Shown here: piece after piece, positions 52,488 through 62,962 of the stretch
Position numbering within the stretch: position 1 is the stretch's first letter
How the letters are laid out: each line of letters begins with the position of its first letter
Origin: Sutterella wadsworthensis 2_1_59BFAA
Lineage (GTDB): Bacteria > Pseudomonadota > Gammaproteobacteria > Burkholderiales > Burkholderiaceae_F
Reading direction: 5' to 3'
NCBI RefSeq assembly: GCF_000297775.1
Contig: NZ_JH815514.1
Coordinates: forward strand, 203,455 to 267,454
DNA length: 64,000 nucleotides
The notes under the pieces: model-generated
Told to the model about the DNA's origin: nothing
The model's input: only the letters and a program-made list of their open reading frames with translations
Database searches by the model: none
Made by a program: the position numbers and the translations under genes

Positions 52488-53176
52488 GCAATTCCTACGA
52501 AAAACCGCTGAACGATGACGAGTTCGTCGAACTCGGCGAACTGCTTGCCGCCATGCCCGAACCGTTCGAGCCGATGGAGCCCGACTACATGGACGGCTTC
52601 CTCACCGCGCTTCTGTGCCTGCCCGACGAGCCGTCTCCCGGCGACTGGATGCCCTACATCTTCGACTCCCAGGCCCGTCAGGACGCCGCTCTGGCGGATC
52701 CCGACGAACAGGACCGTCTGGAGGAACTCATCTACCGCCGCTACCGCTCCATCGACACGACGCTTGCGCGCTGCCGCCCCATCGATCCGATCATCTACGA
52801 GATCGAGGACAACCGCGGCCGTCCCGTGCGGGGCGCCGACAGCGTGGCCGCCGTCATTCCGTTCGCCCTCGGCTTCTCCGAAGTGATCAACCGCTGGGAA
52901 GGTCTCAAGGACAGCACGGACGACCGCATCAACGGCGCCCTGCTCGGTATCCTCCGTCATCTGCCCGACGACGTGGCGGGCGACCTTGCGGAAATCAAGG
53001 CGGACCTTGATCTGGAAAGCCCGATCGAGAACCTTGACCAGGCGCTTGAAGACATCGCGGAAAGCGTCGCGGAAATCGCAGCCGTCACCCGCGGCTTCGA
53101 AAAGAAGGAGGAGCCTCCCAAGAAGAAGCCCGCTCCGAAGGGCCCGCGCCGTCCGCAGGGCGGCCGACGCCACTGA
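52484..53176 (+). CDS. YecA/UPF0149 family protein
   Basis: 230 residues starting at the ATG that overlaps the ptsI stop. The start ELGELLAAMPEPFEPMEPDYMDGFLTALLCLPDEPSPGDWMPYIF is the YecA/UPF0149 family hallmark, and FALGFSEVINRWEGL supports it. The last ~30 residues are a Lys/Pro/Arg tail (KKEEPPKKKPAPKGP and onward). There is no SEC-C zinc motif, which some YecA proteins carry. Function unknown; a role linked to the PTS is suggested only by translational coupling. Confidence 0.8.
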   Translation: MSNSYEKPLNDDEFVELGELLAAMPEPFEPMEPDYMDGFLTALLCLPDEPSPGDWMPYIFDSQARQDAALADPDEQDRLEELIYRRYRSIDTTLARCRPIDPIIYEIEDNRGRPVRGADSVAAVIPFALGFSEVINRWEGLKDSTDDRINGALLGILRHLPDDVAGDLAEIKADLDLESPIENLDQALEDIAESVAEIAAVTRGFEKKEEPPKKKPAPKGPRRPQGGRRH

Positions 53177-53185
53177 GGCACGAGA

Positions 53186-54523
53186 CTACTTCTCCGCGCG
53201 CCCGCCGCTCATCAGCTCCCGGGCGCGCGCCTGCCTGCTCACCCACCAGACAAGCAGGATCACGGGCACGCCCATCGATGCCGTCAGGAGAAAGAAGCCC
53301 TGATAGCCGAGGCTCTCGACCATTACGCCCGAAAAGCCTGCGATGAACTTCGGCAGAAGCAGCATCAGGCTGCTGAAGAGCGCGTACTGCGTCGCAGAAT
53401 AGGCCTTGTTCGTAAGGCTTGAGAGGTACGCGATGAAGGCCGCGCTCGCAAGACCTGCCGCAAGGTTGTCGGCGGACACCGTGAAGATGAGAAATCCTAC
53501 GTTGTGACCAATGCCGGCCAGTGCGGCGAAGAGAAGGTTCGTCACGGCGGCAAGGACCGCACCGACGGCCATCGTCTTGAGAATTCCCAGACGCATCGTC
53601 ACGATGCCGCCCACGAAAGCACCCGCGAGCGTCATCACGACGCCGAACACCTTGGAGACCGTCGCGATCTCCTCCTTGGTGAAGCCCGTGTCCGAATAGA
53701 AGGGGTTGGCCATCACGCCCATGACGATGTCGGAGATGCGGTAGGTGGCGATCAACAGCAGAATGCCCGCCGCCCCCCAGCCGAAGCGCACGAAGAAGTC
53801 CCTGAAGGGCGCGACAACATTGATAGCGAAGCGCTCGGGCCACGAGCGGCTCACGGCTTCTACGGGCCGGACGGGTGCCTCGGGCTCCTTCACGAAGAGC
53901 ACCGTCAGCACGCCCACGCACATGGACGCCGCCATGCCGAGATAGGCGAACTCCCAGGCATGCGGAAAGTAGCCCGTCTCTCCGCCTGCGCTCCAGGCCG
54001 CCAGCGCGAGCGTGCCTGCGCCCGCCCAGATCATGGCCAGCCGATAGCCCGTCTGGTACATGGCGGCGAGCACGGCCTGCAGATTCGAGTCCGCAGACTC
54101 GATGCGGTAGGCGTCGAGCGCAATGTCCTGTGTCGCCGAAAAGAACGCGCACATGAGCGCAAAGACCATGATACCCTGCAGGTGATGCAGGGGATCCGAC
54201 ACCGCCATGCCCGCCAACGCCGCAATGACGCCCGCCTGGGACAGCAGGAGCCAGGAGCGACGGCGCCCGAGCAGGCGCCCGAGCACGGGAATGCGCAGAC
54301 GGTCGACGGCCGGCGCCCACACCCACTTGAAGCCGTAGACGAGTCCGATCCAGCTGAAGAAGCCGATGGTCTTCAGATCAACCCCCGCCTCCCTCAGCCA
54401 GAAGCTGAGCGTGCCCAGAATAAGCAGCAGGGGAAGTCCCGAGCTGAAGCCAAGCAGGAACATCCTGACAGGCTGAGGCTGCAGGTAGACACGAAAGTCG
54501 GATATCAGCGCCCTGACGTTCAT
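53186..54523 (-). CDS. ampG: AmpG muropeptide permease
   Basis: 445 residues with about twelve hydrophobic helices of the major facilitator superfamily. Family marks are [33 protein letters not shown] at the N-terminus and [16 protein letters not shown] in the fourth helix region. AmpG imports GlcNAc-anhydro-muropeptides, the products of lytic transglycosylases such as Slt at 8018, for cell-wall recycling and beta-lactamase signalling. No ampC or ampR is seen. Its ATG directly follows the rsuA stop, so it is in an operon with rsuA and xthA. Confidence 0.93.
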   Translation of the reverse strand: MNVRALISDFRVYLQPQPVRMFLLGFSSGLPLLLILGTLSFWLREAGVDLKTIGFFSWIGLVYGFKWVWAPAVDRLRIPVLGRLLGRRRSWLLLSQAGVIAALAGMAVSDPLHHLQGIMVFALMCAFFSATQDIALDAYRIESADSNLQAVLAAMYQTGYRLAMIWAGAGTLALAAWSAGGETGYFPHAWEFAYLGMAASMCVGVLTVLFVKEPEAPVRPVEAVSRSWPERFAINVVAPFRDFFVRFGWGAAGILLLIATYRISDIVMGVMANPFYSDTGFTKEEIATVSKVFGVVMTLAGAFVGGIVTMRLGILKTMAVGAVLAAVTNLLFAALAGIGHNVGFLIFTVSADNLAAGLASAAFIAYLSSLTNKAYSATQYALFSSLMLLLPKFIAGFSGVMVESLGYQGFFLLTASMGVPVILLVWWVSRQARARELMSGGRAEK

Positions 54524-55213
54524 TTAGACCAGATCTTTCTTCGTCAGCCAGACCCATTCGCCCTGCTTGAGCGTCTCGGGCATCACGTAGAGGCCGAAGG
54601 CGGAGCGGTGAAGGCCGTCGCAGCGGTTCGAGCACGCTGCGATCATGCGCTTGACCTGATGGTACTTGCCCTGCACGAGCGTCATGCGAAGATGGTGTTC
54701 GTCAAGGATCTCCACGTCCTTGGCGGCCACGGGCTTGGGATCGTCGTCGAGCACGACGCCCGCCATGAGCTTTTCGCGAGTCTTCTCATCCACGGGATGC
54801 CTGCAGACGACGTCGTAGATCTTCGAGACGTGGCGCTTGGGATGGATGAGACGATGCTGCAGCGCGCCGTCGTCCGTAAAGATCAGCACGCCCGTCGTAT
54901 CGACATCGAGACGGCCAACGGGCTGCATGTTGCGGCGGCGAAGCGGACTTGGCAGCAGCGTCATGACGGAGGGATGAGCGGAAGGCTTCATCGAGCACTC
55001 GTAGCCCGCAGGCTTGTTGAGCGCAATGATCGCCTTCTCAAAGTACGGCCAGTCGGTGCCGAGGCAGCGGAAGACGAGACCTTCGGTCTCGACGTCCTCG
55101 TCGGGATCGTCGTGCACTTCGGCTGCGATTTCAACGGCACCGGAGGCCACCATGGCCGCACAGTCATAGCGCGTGCCGAAGCCCTGGGAAAAAAGCACGT
55201 CCTTGAGCAGCAT
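54524..55213 (-). CDS. rsuA: 16S rRNA pseudouridine synthase, RsuA family
   Basis: 229 residues. A short S4-like N-terminus ([29 protein letters not shown]) is followed by the RsuA catalytic domain with [11 protein letters not shown] and the catalytic Asp in [17 protein letters not shown]. The [25 protein letters not shown] segment is typical. RsuA makes pseudouridine 516 of 16S rRNA; the paralogues RluE/RluB/RluF are close and not fully excluded. It lies 3 bases after xthA and directly before ampG. Confidence 0.9.
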   Translation of the reverse strand: MLLKDVLFSQGFGTRYDCAAMVASGAVEIAAEVHDDPDEDVETEGLVFRCLGTDWPYFEKAIIALNKPAGYECSMKPSAHPSVMTLLPSPLRRRNMQPVGRLDVDTTGVLIFTDDGALQHRLIHPKRHVSKIYDVVCRHPVDEKTREKLMAGVVLDDDPKPVAAKDVEILDEHHLRMTLVQGKYHQVKRMIAACSNRCDGLHRSAFGLYVMPETLKQGEWVWLTKKDLV

Positions 55214-55216
55214 TCG

Positions 55217-55999
55217 TCAGTCCTCGAGAGAAAAGTCGTAGTCGATGGTGAGCGGCGCATGATCCGAGAACTTCTCGTCCGGATAAATCGACGCAGCGCG
55301 GGCGGCGGCCGCCACGTTTTCGGTGGCCAGATGATAGTCGATGCGCCAGCCGACGTTCTTGGCACGCGCCTGACCGCGCTGGCTCCACCAGGTGTACTGC
55401 TCGGGTCTGGCGTCGACAAGACGGAAGACGTCGCGCCAACCGTGCTTCTCGAACAGATCCGTCAGCCACTGGCGTTCCTCGGGAAGAAAGCCCGAGTTCT
55501 TGACGTTGCCCTTCCAGTTCTTGAGGTCGATCTCCTTGTGGGCGATGTTCACGTCGCCGCAGAGAATGACGCGACGGCCGGAGGTCCTGAGCTCGTCCAT
55601 GTGCTTCAGGAAGGATGCGAGGAAGCGGAACTTCGCCTCCTGACGTTCCTCGGACGAGGAGCCCGATGGGAAATAGCAGGAGATGACGCTGAGATCACCA
55701 AAGATCGCCTCAACATAGCGGCCTTCGGCATCAAACTCGGGATCGCCGAATCCGTAGCGGACCTCGTCGGGCTTCCGACGGCACCAGATGCCGCAGCCCG
55801 AGTAGCCCTTCTTTTCGGCGCAGTGGAAGAAGGCCTGATAGCCAGGAAGCCCGGCGACCTCGGCAGGGATGTCCTTCTCCTGAGCCTTGAGTTCCTGGAT
55901 GCAGAGCACGTCCGCGTTCTGGGCCTGAAACCAATTGAAGAAGCCCTTGGTCAGTGCGGAACGCACGCCGTTGGCGTTGAAAGTCACGATACGGAACAT
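55217..55999 (-). CDS. xthA: Exodeoxyribonuclease III (AP endonuclease)
   Basis: 260 residues of the exonuclease III/AP endonuclease family, acting in base excision repair. Catalytic motifs are intact: [12 protein letters not shown] (Asn), CIQELKAQ (metal-binding Glu), CGDVNIAH (Asp/Asn) and the final [13 protein letters not shown] (Asp-His). Length matches XthA (~265). It is divergent from pyrE with a 114-base gap, a pairing common in betaproteobacteria, and heads the rsuA-ampG operon. Confidence 0.95.
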   Translation of the reverse strand: MFRIVTFNANGVRSALTKGFFNWFQAQNADVLCIQELKAQEKDIPAEVAGLPGYQAFFHCAEKKGYSGCGIWCRRKPDEVRYGFGDPEFDAEGRYVEAIFGDLSVISCYFPSGSSSEERQEAKFRFLASFLKHMDELRTSGRRVILCGDVNIAHKEIDLKNWKGNVKNSGFLPEERQWLTDLFEKHGWRDVFRLVDARPEQYTWWSQRGQARAKNVGWRIDYHLATENVAAAARAASIYPDEKFSDHAPLTIDYDFSLED

Positions 56000-56052
56000 C
56001 GGAGTCCTCTAGAAACAAGATTCGAATGGTTAAGGATACCGAGGTTTAGCAG

Positions 56053-56058
56053 TACAAT
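56053..56058 (+). promoter_or_regulatory. Possible -10 box of pyrE
   Basis: TACAAT at 56053-56058 with TTAAGG 16 bases upstream (56031-56036). This would start transcription near 56065, just before the attenuator hairpin. Confidence 0.5.
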
Positions 56059-56073
56059 GCCACACGATCCCGC

Positions 56074-56094
56074 GAGGTCGTGCGACCTCTTTTT
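56074..56094 (+). terminator. Attenuator-type terminator in the pyrE leader
   Basis: GAGGTCG (56074-56080) and CGACCTC (56083-56089) pair around TG and are followed by five T. It lies 19 bases before the pyrE ATG, the place expected for a pyrimidine-sensitive attenuator. Confidence 0.7.
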
Positions 56095-56113
56095 CCCTTT
56101 TGAAAAAACAGTC

Positions 56114-56791
56114 ATGCAACCGATTCAAGAACAGTTCATCGAATTTGCCCTGGAAGCCGACGTCCTTCGCTTCGGCGAGTTCAAGACCAAGGCCGGCCGT
56201 CTCTCTCCGTACTTCTTCAACGCCGGCCTCTTCAACACCGGTGCCCTGCTCGACCGCCTCGGCGAGTTCTATGCGAAGACGCTTCTGGCTGCCCGCGACG
56301 CCGGCCGCATCGAGTTCGACATGATTTTCGGTCCCGCCTACAAGGGCATCCCGCTGGCCGCCTCCGTGGCCATGAATCTCTCCCGCCTCGGCTGCGACGT
56401 GCCCTGGGCCTTCAACCGCAAGGAAGCCAAGGACCACGGCGAAGGCGGCGTGATCGTCGGCGCCCCGCTCAAGGGCAAGGTCGTGATCATCGACGACGTG
56501 ATCTCCGCCGGCACCTCCGTGCGCGAATCCGTCAAGATCATCCAGGCCAACGGTGCCGTCCCCTCCGGCGTGCTGATCGCCCTTGACCGTCAGGAACGCG
56601 GCGGCAATGCCGTCGAAATGACGGAAACCTCCGCCGTTCAAGACGTCGAAAAGACGCTCGGCATGAACGTCGCCTCGATCATCTGCCTCAACGACCTGCT
56701 CGCCTTCATGAACGGCGACACGGACATGGCCAAGGCCGTCTCCTGCCACAAGGAAGCCGTGGCCGCCTACCGTGCCCGCTACGGCGCCTGA
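56114..56791 (+). CDS. pyrE: Orotate phosphoribosyltransferase
   Basis: 225 residues starting [23 protein letters not shown]. It joins orotate and PRPP to form OMP in pyrimidine synthesis. The PRPP-binding motif is [16 protein letters not shown] and the catalytic lysine region is [13 protein letters not shown]. An in-frame ATG at 56057 overlaps the -10 box and is unlikely to be used. Regulation by attenuation is suggested by the terminator hairpin in the leader. Codon bias is strong. Confidence 0.96.
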   Translation: MQPIQEQFIEFALEADVLRFGEFKTKAGRLSPYFFNAGLFNTGALLDRLGEFYAKTLLAARDAGRIEFDMIFGPAYKGIPLAASVAMNLSRLGCDVPWAFNRKEAKDHGEGGVIVGAPLKGKVVIIDDVISAGTSVRESVKIIQANGAVPSGVLIALDRQERGGNAVEMTETSAVQDVEKTLGMNVASIICLNDLLAFMNGDTDMAKAVSCHKEAVAAYRARYGA

Positions 56792-56808
56792 GAGGCACGC
56801 TGAACAGC

Positions 56809-56866
56809 GTCGGGCCTGAGGCCCGACAACAAAAAAGGAAGCGTCAAATGACGCTTCCTTTTTTTA
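56809..56866. terminator. Double hairpin terminator between pyrE and gatB
   Basis: GTCGGGCC/GGCCCGAC forms one hairpin at about 56809-56827. A second, AAGGAAGCGTC (56835-56845) with GACGCTTCCTT (56850-56860), is flanked by A6 and T7 and works in both directions. Confidence 0.92.
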
Positions 56867-56887
56867 TTTGCCGGTCAGGCGAACTGA

Positions 56888-58339
56888 TCAGGCGCCGAGC
56901 TTCTTGCGAAGGAGTTCGTTGACCTGGGCGGGATTGGCCTTGCCGCGCGTGGCCTTCATGCACTGGCCCACGAGGGCGTTGAAGGCCTTCTGCTTGCCTG
57001 CGCGGAACTCGTCGACGGACTTCTGGTTCGCCGCAAGCACTTCATCGATGATGCCTTCGAGCGCGCCGGTGTCTGAAATCTGCTTCAGACCCTTGCTCTC
57101 GATGAGCGCGTCGACGTCGGTGCCCTCGCCTTCCCAGACGGCCGCAAAGATCTGCTTGGCGCCCTTCTGGTTGACGGTGTTGTCGAGGATGCGGCCGAGA
57201 ATCGCGGCGAGGATTTCAGGCGTCACGGGTGCCTTGCCGAAGGTCATGCCCTCGACGCCGTTGACGGCGGCGGAGAGTTCGCCCATGACCCAGTTGGCGG
57301 CCATCTTGCGGTCGGAGACCTTGGCGGCAAGCGCAACGTAGTAGTCGGCGATGTCGCGGCTGGCGGTCAGCATCGAGGCATCGTACTGCGGCAGGCCGAA
57401 TTCGGACTGCAGGCGCTCGCAGAGCTGGTGCGGAAGCTCGGGCATCTCGCCGCGAACCCTTTCGATCCATTCGTCGCTGATTTCGAGCGGAAGAAGATCG
57501 GGATCCGGGAAGTAACGGTAGTCCATCGAGTCTTCCTTCGTGCGCATCTGACGCGTCTCGCCCTTGTCCGGGTCATAGAGGCGGGTGGCCTGAACGACCT
57601 TGCCGCCGTCCTCTATGAGCTCGATCTGGCGACGGACTTCGTAGTCGATGGCTTCCTGCAGGAAGCGGAAGGAATTCAGGTTCTTGATTTCACAGCGCGT
57701 GCCGAACTCCTTCTGGCCGACGGGGCGCACGGACACGTTGGCGTCACAGCGGAAGTTGCCCTCCTGCATGTTGCCGTCCGAGATGCCGAGCCAGACCACG
57801 AGGGCGTGAAGCGCGCGGGCGTAGCCCACAGCTTCGGCGGCGGAGCGCATTTCCGGTTCCGTCACGATCTCGAGAAGCGGCGTGCCGGCGCGATTGAGAT
57901 CGATGCCGGAGCAGCCCTGGACGAGGCCGTGAATGGACTTGCCGGCGTCTTCCTCAAGATGAGCGCGCGTCAGGTTGACGGTCTTGACGTACGGATCCCC
58001 CTTCTTGGGCTGAACGGGGAAGGTCAGCTTGCCACCGAGGACGACCGGCAGCTCGAACTGACTGATCTGGTAGCCCTTGGGCAGGTCAGGGTAGAAGTAG
58101 TTCTTGCGGTCGAAAACGGAATGATTCGCGACCGTGGCGTCGATGGCGAGGCCGAAGCGGATGGCCTTCTCAACGGCGCTGTGGTTGAGCACCGGCAGGC
58201 TGCCGGGAAGAGCCAGGTCAACGTAGCAGGCGTTGACGTTGGGCTCGTCGCCGAAGTGGCGGGCGGCACCGGAAAAAATCTTGGAACGGGTCGAGAGCTG
58301 AACGTGCGTCTCAAGACCGATCACAACTTCCCACTGCAT
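56888..58339 (-). CDS. gatB: Asp-tRNA(Asn)/Glu-tRNA(Gln) amidotransferase subunit B
   Basis: 483 residues. GatB binds the mischarged tRNA and activates it for amidation. Family motifs are [68 protein letters not shown] and [15 protein letters not shown]. The C-terminal YqeY-like domain ends [15 protein letters not shown]. It is the last gene of gatC-gatA-gatB, with 21 bases after gatA, and is closed by the strong terminator at 56809-56866. Confidence 0.97.
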   Translation of the reverse strand: MQWEVVIGLETHVQLSTRSKIFSGAARHFGDEPNVNACYVDLALPGSLPVLNHSAVEKAIRFGLAIDATVANHSVFDRKNYFYPDLPKGYQISQFELPVVLGGKLTFPVQPKKGDPYVKTVNLTRAHLEEDAGKSIHGLVQGCSGIDLNRAGTPLLEIVTEPEMRSAAEAVGYARALHALVVWLGISDGNMQEGNFRCDANVSVRPVGQKEFGTRCEIKNLNSFRFLQEAIDYEVRRQIELIEDGGKVVQATRLYDPDKGETRQMRTKEDSMDYRYFPDPDLLPLEISDEWIERVRGEMPELPHQLCERLQSEFGLPQYDASMLTASRDIADYYVALAAKVSDRKMAANWVMGELSAAVNGVEGMTFGKAPVTPEILAAILGRILDNTVNQKGAKQIFAAVWEGEGTDVDALIESKGLKQISDTGALEGIIDEVLAANQKSVDEFRAGKQKAFNALVGQCMKATRGKANPAQVNELLRKKLGA

Positions 58340-58360
58340 GGTTTATTTCTCCTGAGACTC

Positions 58361-59821
58361 TCAATAACCGGCCGGACGGCGAAGATGCCAGTCCGTTTCA
58401 CGCTGCCAGGCAGCCGCGACCCCGAGCAGACGGGCTTCGCTGAACGTTTCGCCGAGTAGCTGGAAGCCGAGCGGGCGGCCGTTGGAATGGATGCCGCACG
58501 GCACGGAAATGCCGGGCAGGCCTGCGAGAGAGGCAGGCACGGTGTAGAGGTCGGACAGATAGGCCGAGACGGGGTCAGCATTGGCGCCGAAGTCGTAGGC
58601 GGTGCCGGCCGTCACGGGGCTGATGATCACGTCGACCTTTTTGAAGGTTTCATGGAATTCCTTGGCAATCAGGCGACGGACCTTCTGAGCCTTCAGGTAG
58701 TAGGCGTCGTAGTAGCCGTGGGAAAGCACGTACGTTCCGATCATGATGCGGCGCTTGGGTTCCGCACCGAAGCCCTCGTTGCGGGACTTCTTGATCATGT
58801 CCACGATGTCCGTGTAGTCGGCGGCGCGATGACCGTAGCGAACGCCGTCGAAGCGGGACAGGTTGGAGCTGGCTTCGGCACAGGCCACGACGTAGTAGAC
58901 GGGCACGCCGAGCTCGGCCATCGGCAGCTCGATGTCGACGATTTCAGCACCGAGGCGGCGGTACGTTTCGATAGCCTCTTCAATGGAGGTGCGGAGTTCG
59001 GGATCGAGCCCCTCGCCGAGCCACTTGCGCGGCACACCGATTCGAAGGCCGGCGACGCCGTCGTTGAGGTGACGCTTGAAGTCCTCGGTGGGCATGTTGA
59101 CGGACGTGGAGTCCTTGGGGTCGAAGCCGACCATGCTGCCGAGCACCCATGCGCAGTCCTCGGCCGAATGACCGAGAAGACCAGCCGTGTCGAGCGAGGA
59201 GGCGAAGGCAATCATGCCGAGACGGGACGGACGGCCGTACGTGGGCTTCATGCCGGTCACACCGGTGAAGCTGGCCGGCTCGCGGATGGAGCCACCCGTG
59301 TCGGTGCCTGTGACGATGGGCGCGAGACCTGCGGCCACGGCGCTCGAGGAGCCGCCGGAGGAGCCGCCCGGAACGGCGTTCGCGTCCCAGGGATTGAAGA
59401 CCTTGCCGTAGGCGGAGTTTTCATTGCCCGAGCCCATGGCAAACTCGTCGCAGTTGAGCTTGCCGAGGCAGACCATGCCCTCGTCCTTGAGCTGGCGCAC
59501 GACCGTAGCGTCAAAGGGACTCATGTAGCCCTCGAGCATGCGGCTGGCGGCGGTGGAGGCCCATTCGCGCGTTACGAAGATGTCCTTGTGGGCGATGGGA
59601 ATGCCGGTGAGCGGCGTGGCCGTTCCCGCGGCAATGCGCTCGTCGGCCTGACGAGCCTGCTCGAGCGTGGCTTCCGGACGGACGTCGAGGAAAGCGTTGA
59701 GATCCTTGTGGGCTTCAATGCGGGCCAGATAGTGCTGGGCGAGTTCGACCGCCGAAACTTCACGGGCGGCCAGCATTCGGGACAGTTCGGCCACCGAAGC
59801 GAAAGTAATGTCCTTTTCCAT
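58361..59821 (-). CDS. gatA: Asp-tRNA(Asn)/Glu-tRNA(Gln) amidotransferase subunit A
   Basis: 486 residues of the amidase-signature family. GatA releases ammonia from glutamine for the GatB site. The Ser-cisSer-Lys triad is visible: Lys in IPIAHKDIF, the Ser-rich loop [15 protein letters not shown] and the nucleophile region [16 protein letters not shown]. The later [27 protein letters not shown] is typical of GatA. It follows gatC by 15 bases. The complex lets the cell make Gln-tRNA or Asn-tRNA by transamidation. Confidence 0.97.
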   Translation of the reverse strand: MEKDITFASVAELSRMLAAREVSAVELAQHYLARIEAHKDLNAFLDVRPEATLEQARQADERIAAGTATPLTGIPIAHKDIFVTREWASTAASRMLEGYMSPFDATVVRQLKDEGMVCLGKLNCDEFAMGSGNENSAYGKVFNPWDANAVPGGSSGGSSSAVAAGLAPIVTGTDTGGSIREPASFTGVTGMKPTYGRPSRLGMIAFASSLDTAGLLGHSAEDCAWVLGSMVGFDPKDSTSVNMPTEDFKRHLNDGVAGLRIGVPRKWLGEGLDPELRTSIEEAIETYRRLGAEIVDIELPMAELGVPVYYVVACAEASSNLSRFDGVRYGHRAADYTDIVDMIKKSRNEGFGAEPKRRIMIGTYVLSHGYYDAYYLKAQKVRRLIAKEFHETFKKVDVIISPVTAGTAYDFGANADPVSAYLSDLYTVPASLAGLPGISVPCGIHSNGRPLGFQLLGETFSEARLLGVAAAWQRETDWHLRRPAGY

Positions 59822-59836
59822 TTCCTGCTCGTTCGA

Positions 59837-60124
59837 TTATTCAATGACTTGGGGGACCAGGAAACAGCCTTCGGCCTGCTCCGGTGCGTTCTTCATGTTT
59901 TCGCTGCGGTCCACCTCTTCCGAGACGACGTCGTCACGCAGACGCTGAACGCCGTCGTGCGGATTGGGCATAGGAGCGATGCCCGTCGTATCCACGGAGC
60001 TGATGCGTTCTATCATCTGGAAAATATCGTTGAGTTCGCCCTGAACGATCCTGGCCTGCTCATCAGAAATGTCGATACGGCCAAGGTCGGCAATGCGGCG
60101 AATGTCGTCCATCGTAAGGGACAT
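59837..60124 (-). CDS. gatC: Asp-tRNA(Asn)/Glu-tRNA(Gln) amidotransferase subunit C
   Basis: 95 residues, the standard GatC size. MSLTMDDIRRIADLGRIDISDEQ is the conserved start and VQRLRDDVVSEEVDRSENMKNAPEQAEGCFLVPQVIE is the typical C-terminus. GatC is the small belt subunit holding GatA and GatB together. It is the first gene of the operon and is divergent from mreB across a 264-base gap. Confidence 0.95.
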   Translation of the reverse strand: MSLTMDDIRRIADLGRIDISDEQARIVQGELNDIFQMIERISSVDTTGIAPMPNPHDGVQRLRDDVVSEEVDRSENMKNAPEQAEGCFLVPQVIE

Positions 60125-61432
<1,308 letters not shown>

Positions 61433-61517
61433 GCACTTCCAGGACTGCTCCCGCGGGACCGTCCCGGGCGCATTTTTTTGTTTCAACCGAAGGCAAGGAT
61501 CCCTAGGACATCTCTTC

Positions 61518-62411
61518 ATGGAATACGGCCCGCCTCCACTCTTCAGACAAGGCATTTCTGCACGAGCCAGATTTTTGTTCTTCGTTCTGATCTGCGTCAT
61601 CCTCATTCTGGTCGACGGGCGCCTTCGGTCACTCGACAACTTCCGCAGCGCGGTGATCAGCTTCACCACGCCCATGGTGCACGTCGCCACGCTTCCCATC
61701 ACGCTGCTCGGCGAAGGCGAGGGCTACTTCATCAGCAAGGTCAAGCTCAAGACCGCCAACGACCAGCTGCTCGAGGAAAATCAGAAGCTCTCGCTCGAAG
61801 TCGCGCGTCTCCGTGAAATGCGCGAGGAGAACGAGCGCCTTCGACAGCTCGTCAACGCCGTTCCCCGCGAGGCAGACCGCGTGGTCACGGGCGAAGTGCT
61901 CGGTCGCGTCTCCGACCAGTTCACGCGCCGCCTGCAGATCAACCTCGGCGAGAAGAGCGGCATCGTGCAGGGCATGCCCGTCATCGGCGCCTTCGGCATT
62001 CTCGGCCAGATCACACGCGTGGCCGCCACCCAGTCCGAGATCACCCTCATCACCGACCACCGTCAGCGCATTGCCGTCATGAACGAGCGCACGGGCGAAC
62101 GCTACATTCTTGCGGGCACCGGCGAAGAGCTGATGGACCTGCTCTTCGTGCAGCCCTCCGCGGACATCAAGGGCGGCGACCGACTCGTCACGTCCGGCCT
62201 CGACAAGATCTTCCCAAGGCAGATCATGGTGGGCACCGTGAACGAAACCCTTCACAAACCTGGCGAAACCTACATGGCCGTCTCGGTGATTCCGAGCGTC
62301 GAGCTTGAGGACATCCAGTTCGCCACGGTCATTCTGACGAACCCCAACGTCACGTCCGTCTTCGACAAGAAGGACAAGGACAGCACGATCAGGCGCAGAG
62401 CCGGACGATGA
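61518..62411 (+). CDS. mreC: Rod-shape protein MreC
   Basis: 297 residues from MEYGPPPLFRQGISARARFLFF (ATG 61518, AGGA upstream). One transmembrane helix (about 18-36) is followed by a coiled coil (about 75-110, LLEENQKLSLEVARLREMREENERLR) and the beta-barrel periplasmic domain with GIVQGMPVIGAFGILGQI and GDRLVTSGLDKIFPRQ. MreC links MreB to the periplasmic transpeptidase PBP2. It overlaps mreD by ATGA. Confidence 0.95.
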   Translation: MEYGPPPLFRQGISARARFLFFVLICVILILVDGRLRSLDNFRSAVISFTTPMVHVATLPITLLGEGEGYFISKVKLKTANDQLLEENQKLSLEVARLREMREENERLRQLVNAVPREADRVVTGEVLGRVSDQFTRRLQINLGEKSGIVQGMPVIGAFGILGQITRVAATQSEITLITDHRQRIAVMNERTGERYILAGTGEELMDLLFVQPSADIKGGDRLVTSGLDKIFPRQIMVGTVNETLHKPGETYMAVSVIPSVELEDIQFATVILTNPNVTSVFDKKDKDSTIRRRAGR

Positions 62412-62947
62412 AGCAGTACAAGACCCTTGACATGAATGACGGACGCGGCGGCGAGCACATCCAGACCCACGCGCGCCCGCTCTGGATCATCAGCACGTTT
62501 CTGATCAGCTACCTGCTCAATCTGGCAAGCTCGACGGCGAACGTCCTCTGGCTTCCCGATCCGCTCGCGCTCACGCTCATCTACTGGACGATCCACCATC
62601 CGCGTCACGTGGGCATGACGATCGCCTTCATCTGCGGCCTTCTGATGGACGTGCAGAACGGCAGCGTCCTCGGCCAGCAGGCGCTCGCCTACGTCATCCT
62701 GTCCTATTCGGCCTACTCCCTGCACCGCAGGTTGCCCTGGTTCGGACTGGCGGGCCAGGCGCTGCACATCCTGCCGCTGCTGCTCGTGTCCCAGCTCGTC
62801 GTCCTGATGATCCGCCTGTGGTTCGACGGCCTCTGGCCCGGCTTCCCGTGGTTCCTCCAGAGCTTCACGGGCGCCCTTCTGTGGCCGGCCGCCTCCCTCA
62901 TCCTCTCCCTTCCGGAGAGGCGCTCGCTCGGTCGCGAGTCCGTTTAA
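62408..62947 (+). CDS. mreD: Rod-shape protein MreD
   Basis: 179 residues with about five hydrophobic helices. The segment IAFICGLLMDVQNGSVLGQQALAYVI carries the family's conserved GLLMD..G.VLG motif. MreD is an inner-membrane partner of MreC and RodA. Its ATG overlaps the mreC stop, and mrdA begins 15 bases after it, so the four genes are one transcription unit. Confidence 0.93.
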   Translation: MKQYKTLDMNDGRGGEHIQTHARPLWIISTFLISYLLNLASSTANVLWLPDPLALTLIYWTIHHPRHVGMTIAFICGLLMDVQNGSVLGQQALAYVILSYSAYSLHRRLPWFGLAGQALHILPLLLVSQLVVLMIRLWFDGLWPGFPWFLQSFTGALLWPAASLILSLPERRSLGRESV

Positions 62948-62962
62948 GGGGGAGTCGGCAAG

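Noticed and set aside
53504-56113. Long plus-strand open frame running into pyrE
   Set aside because: It is antisense to ampG, rsuA and xthA and merely joins the pyrE frame. The pyrE family start is at 56114.
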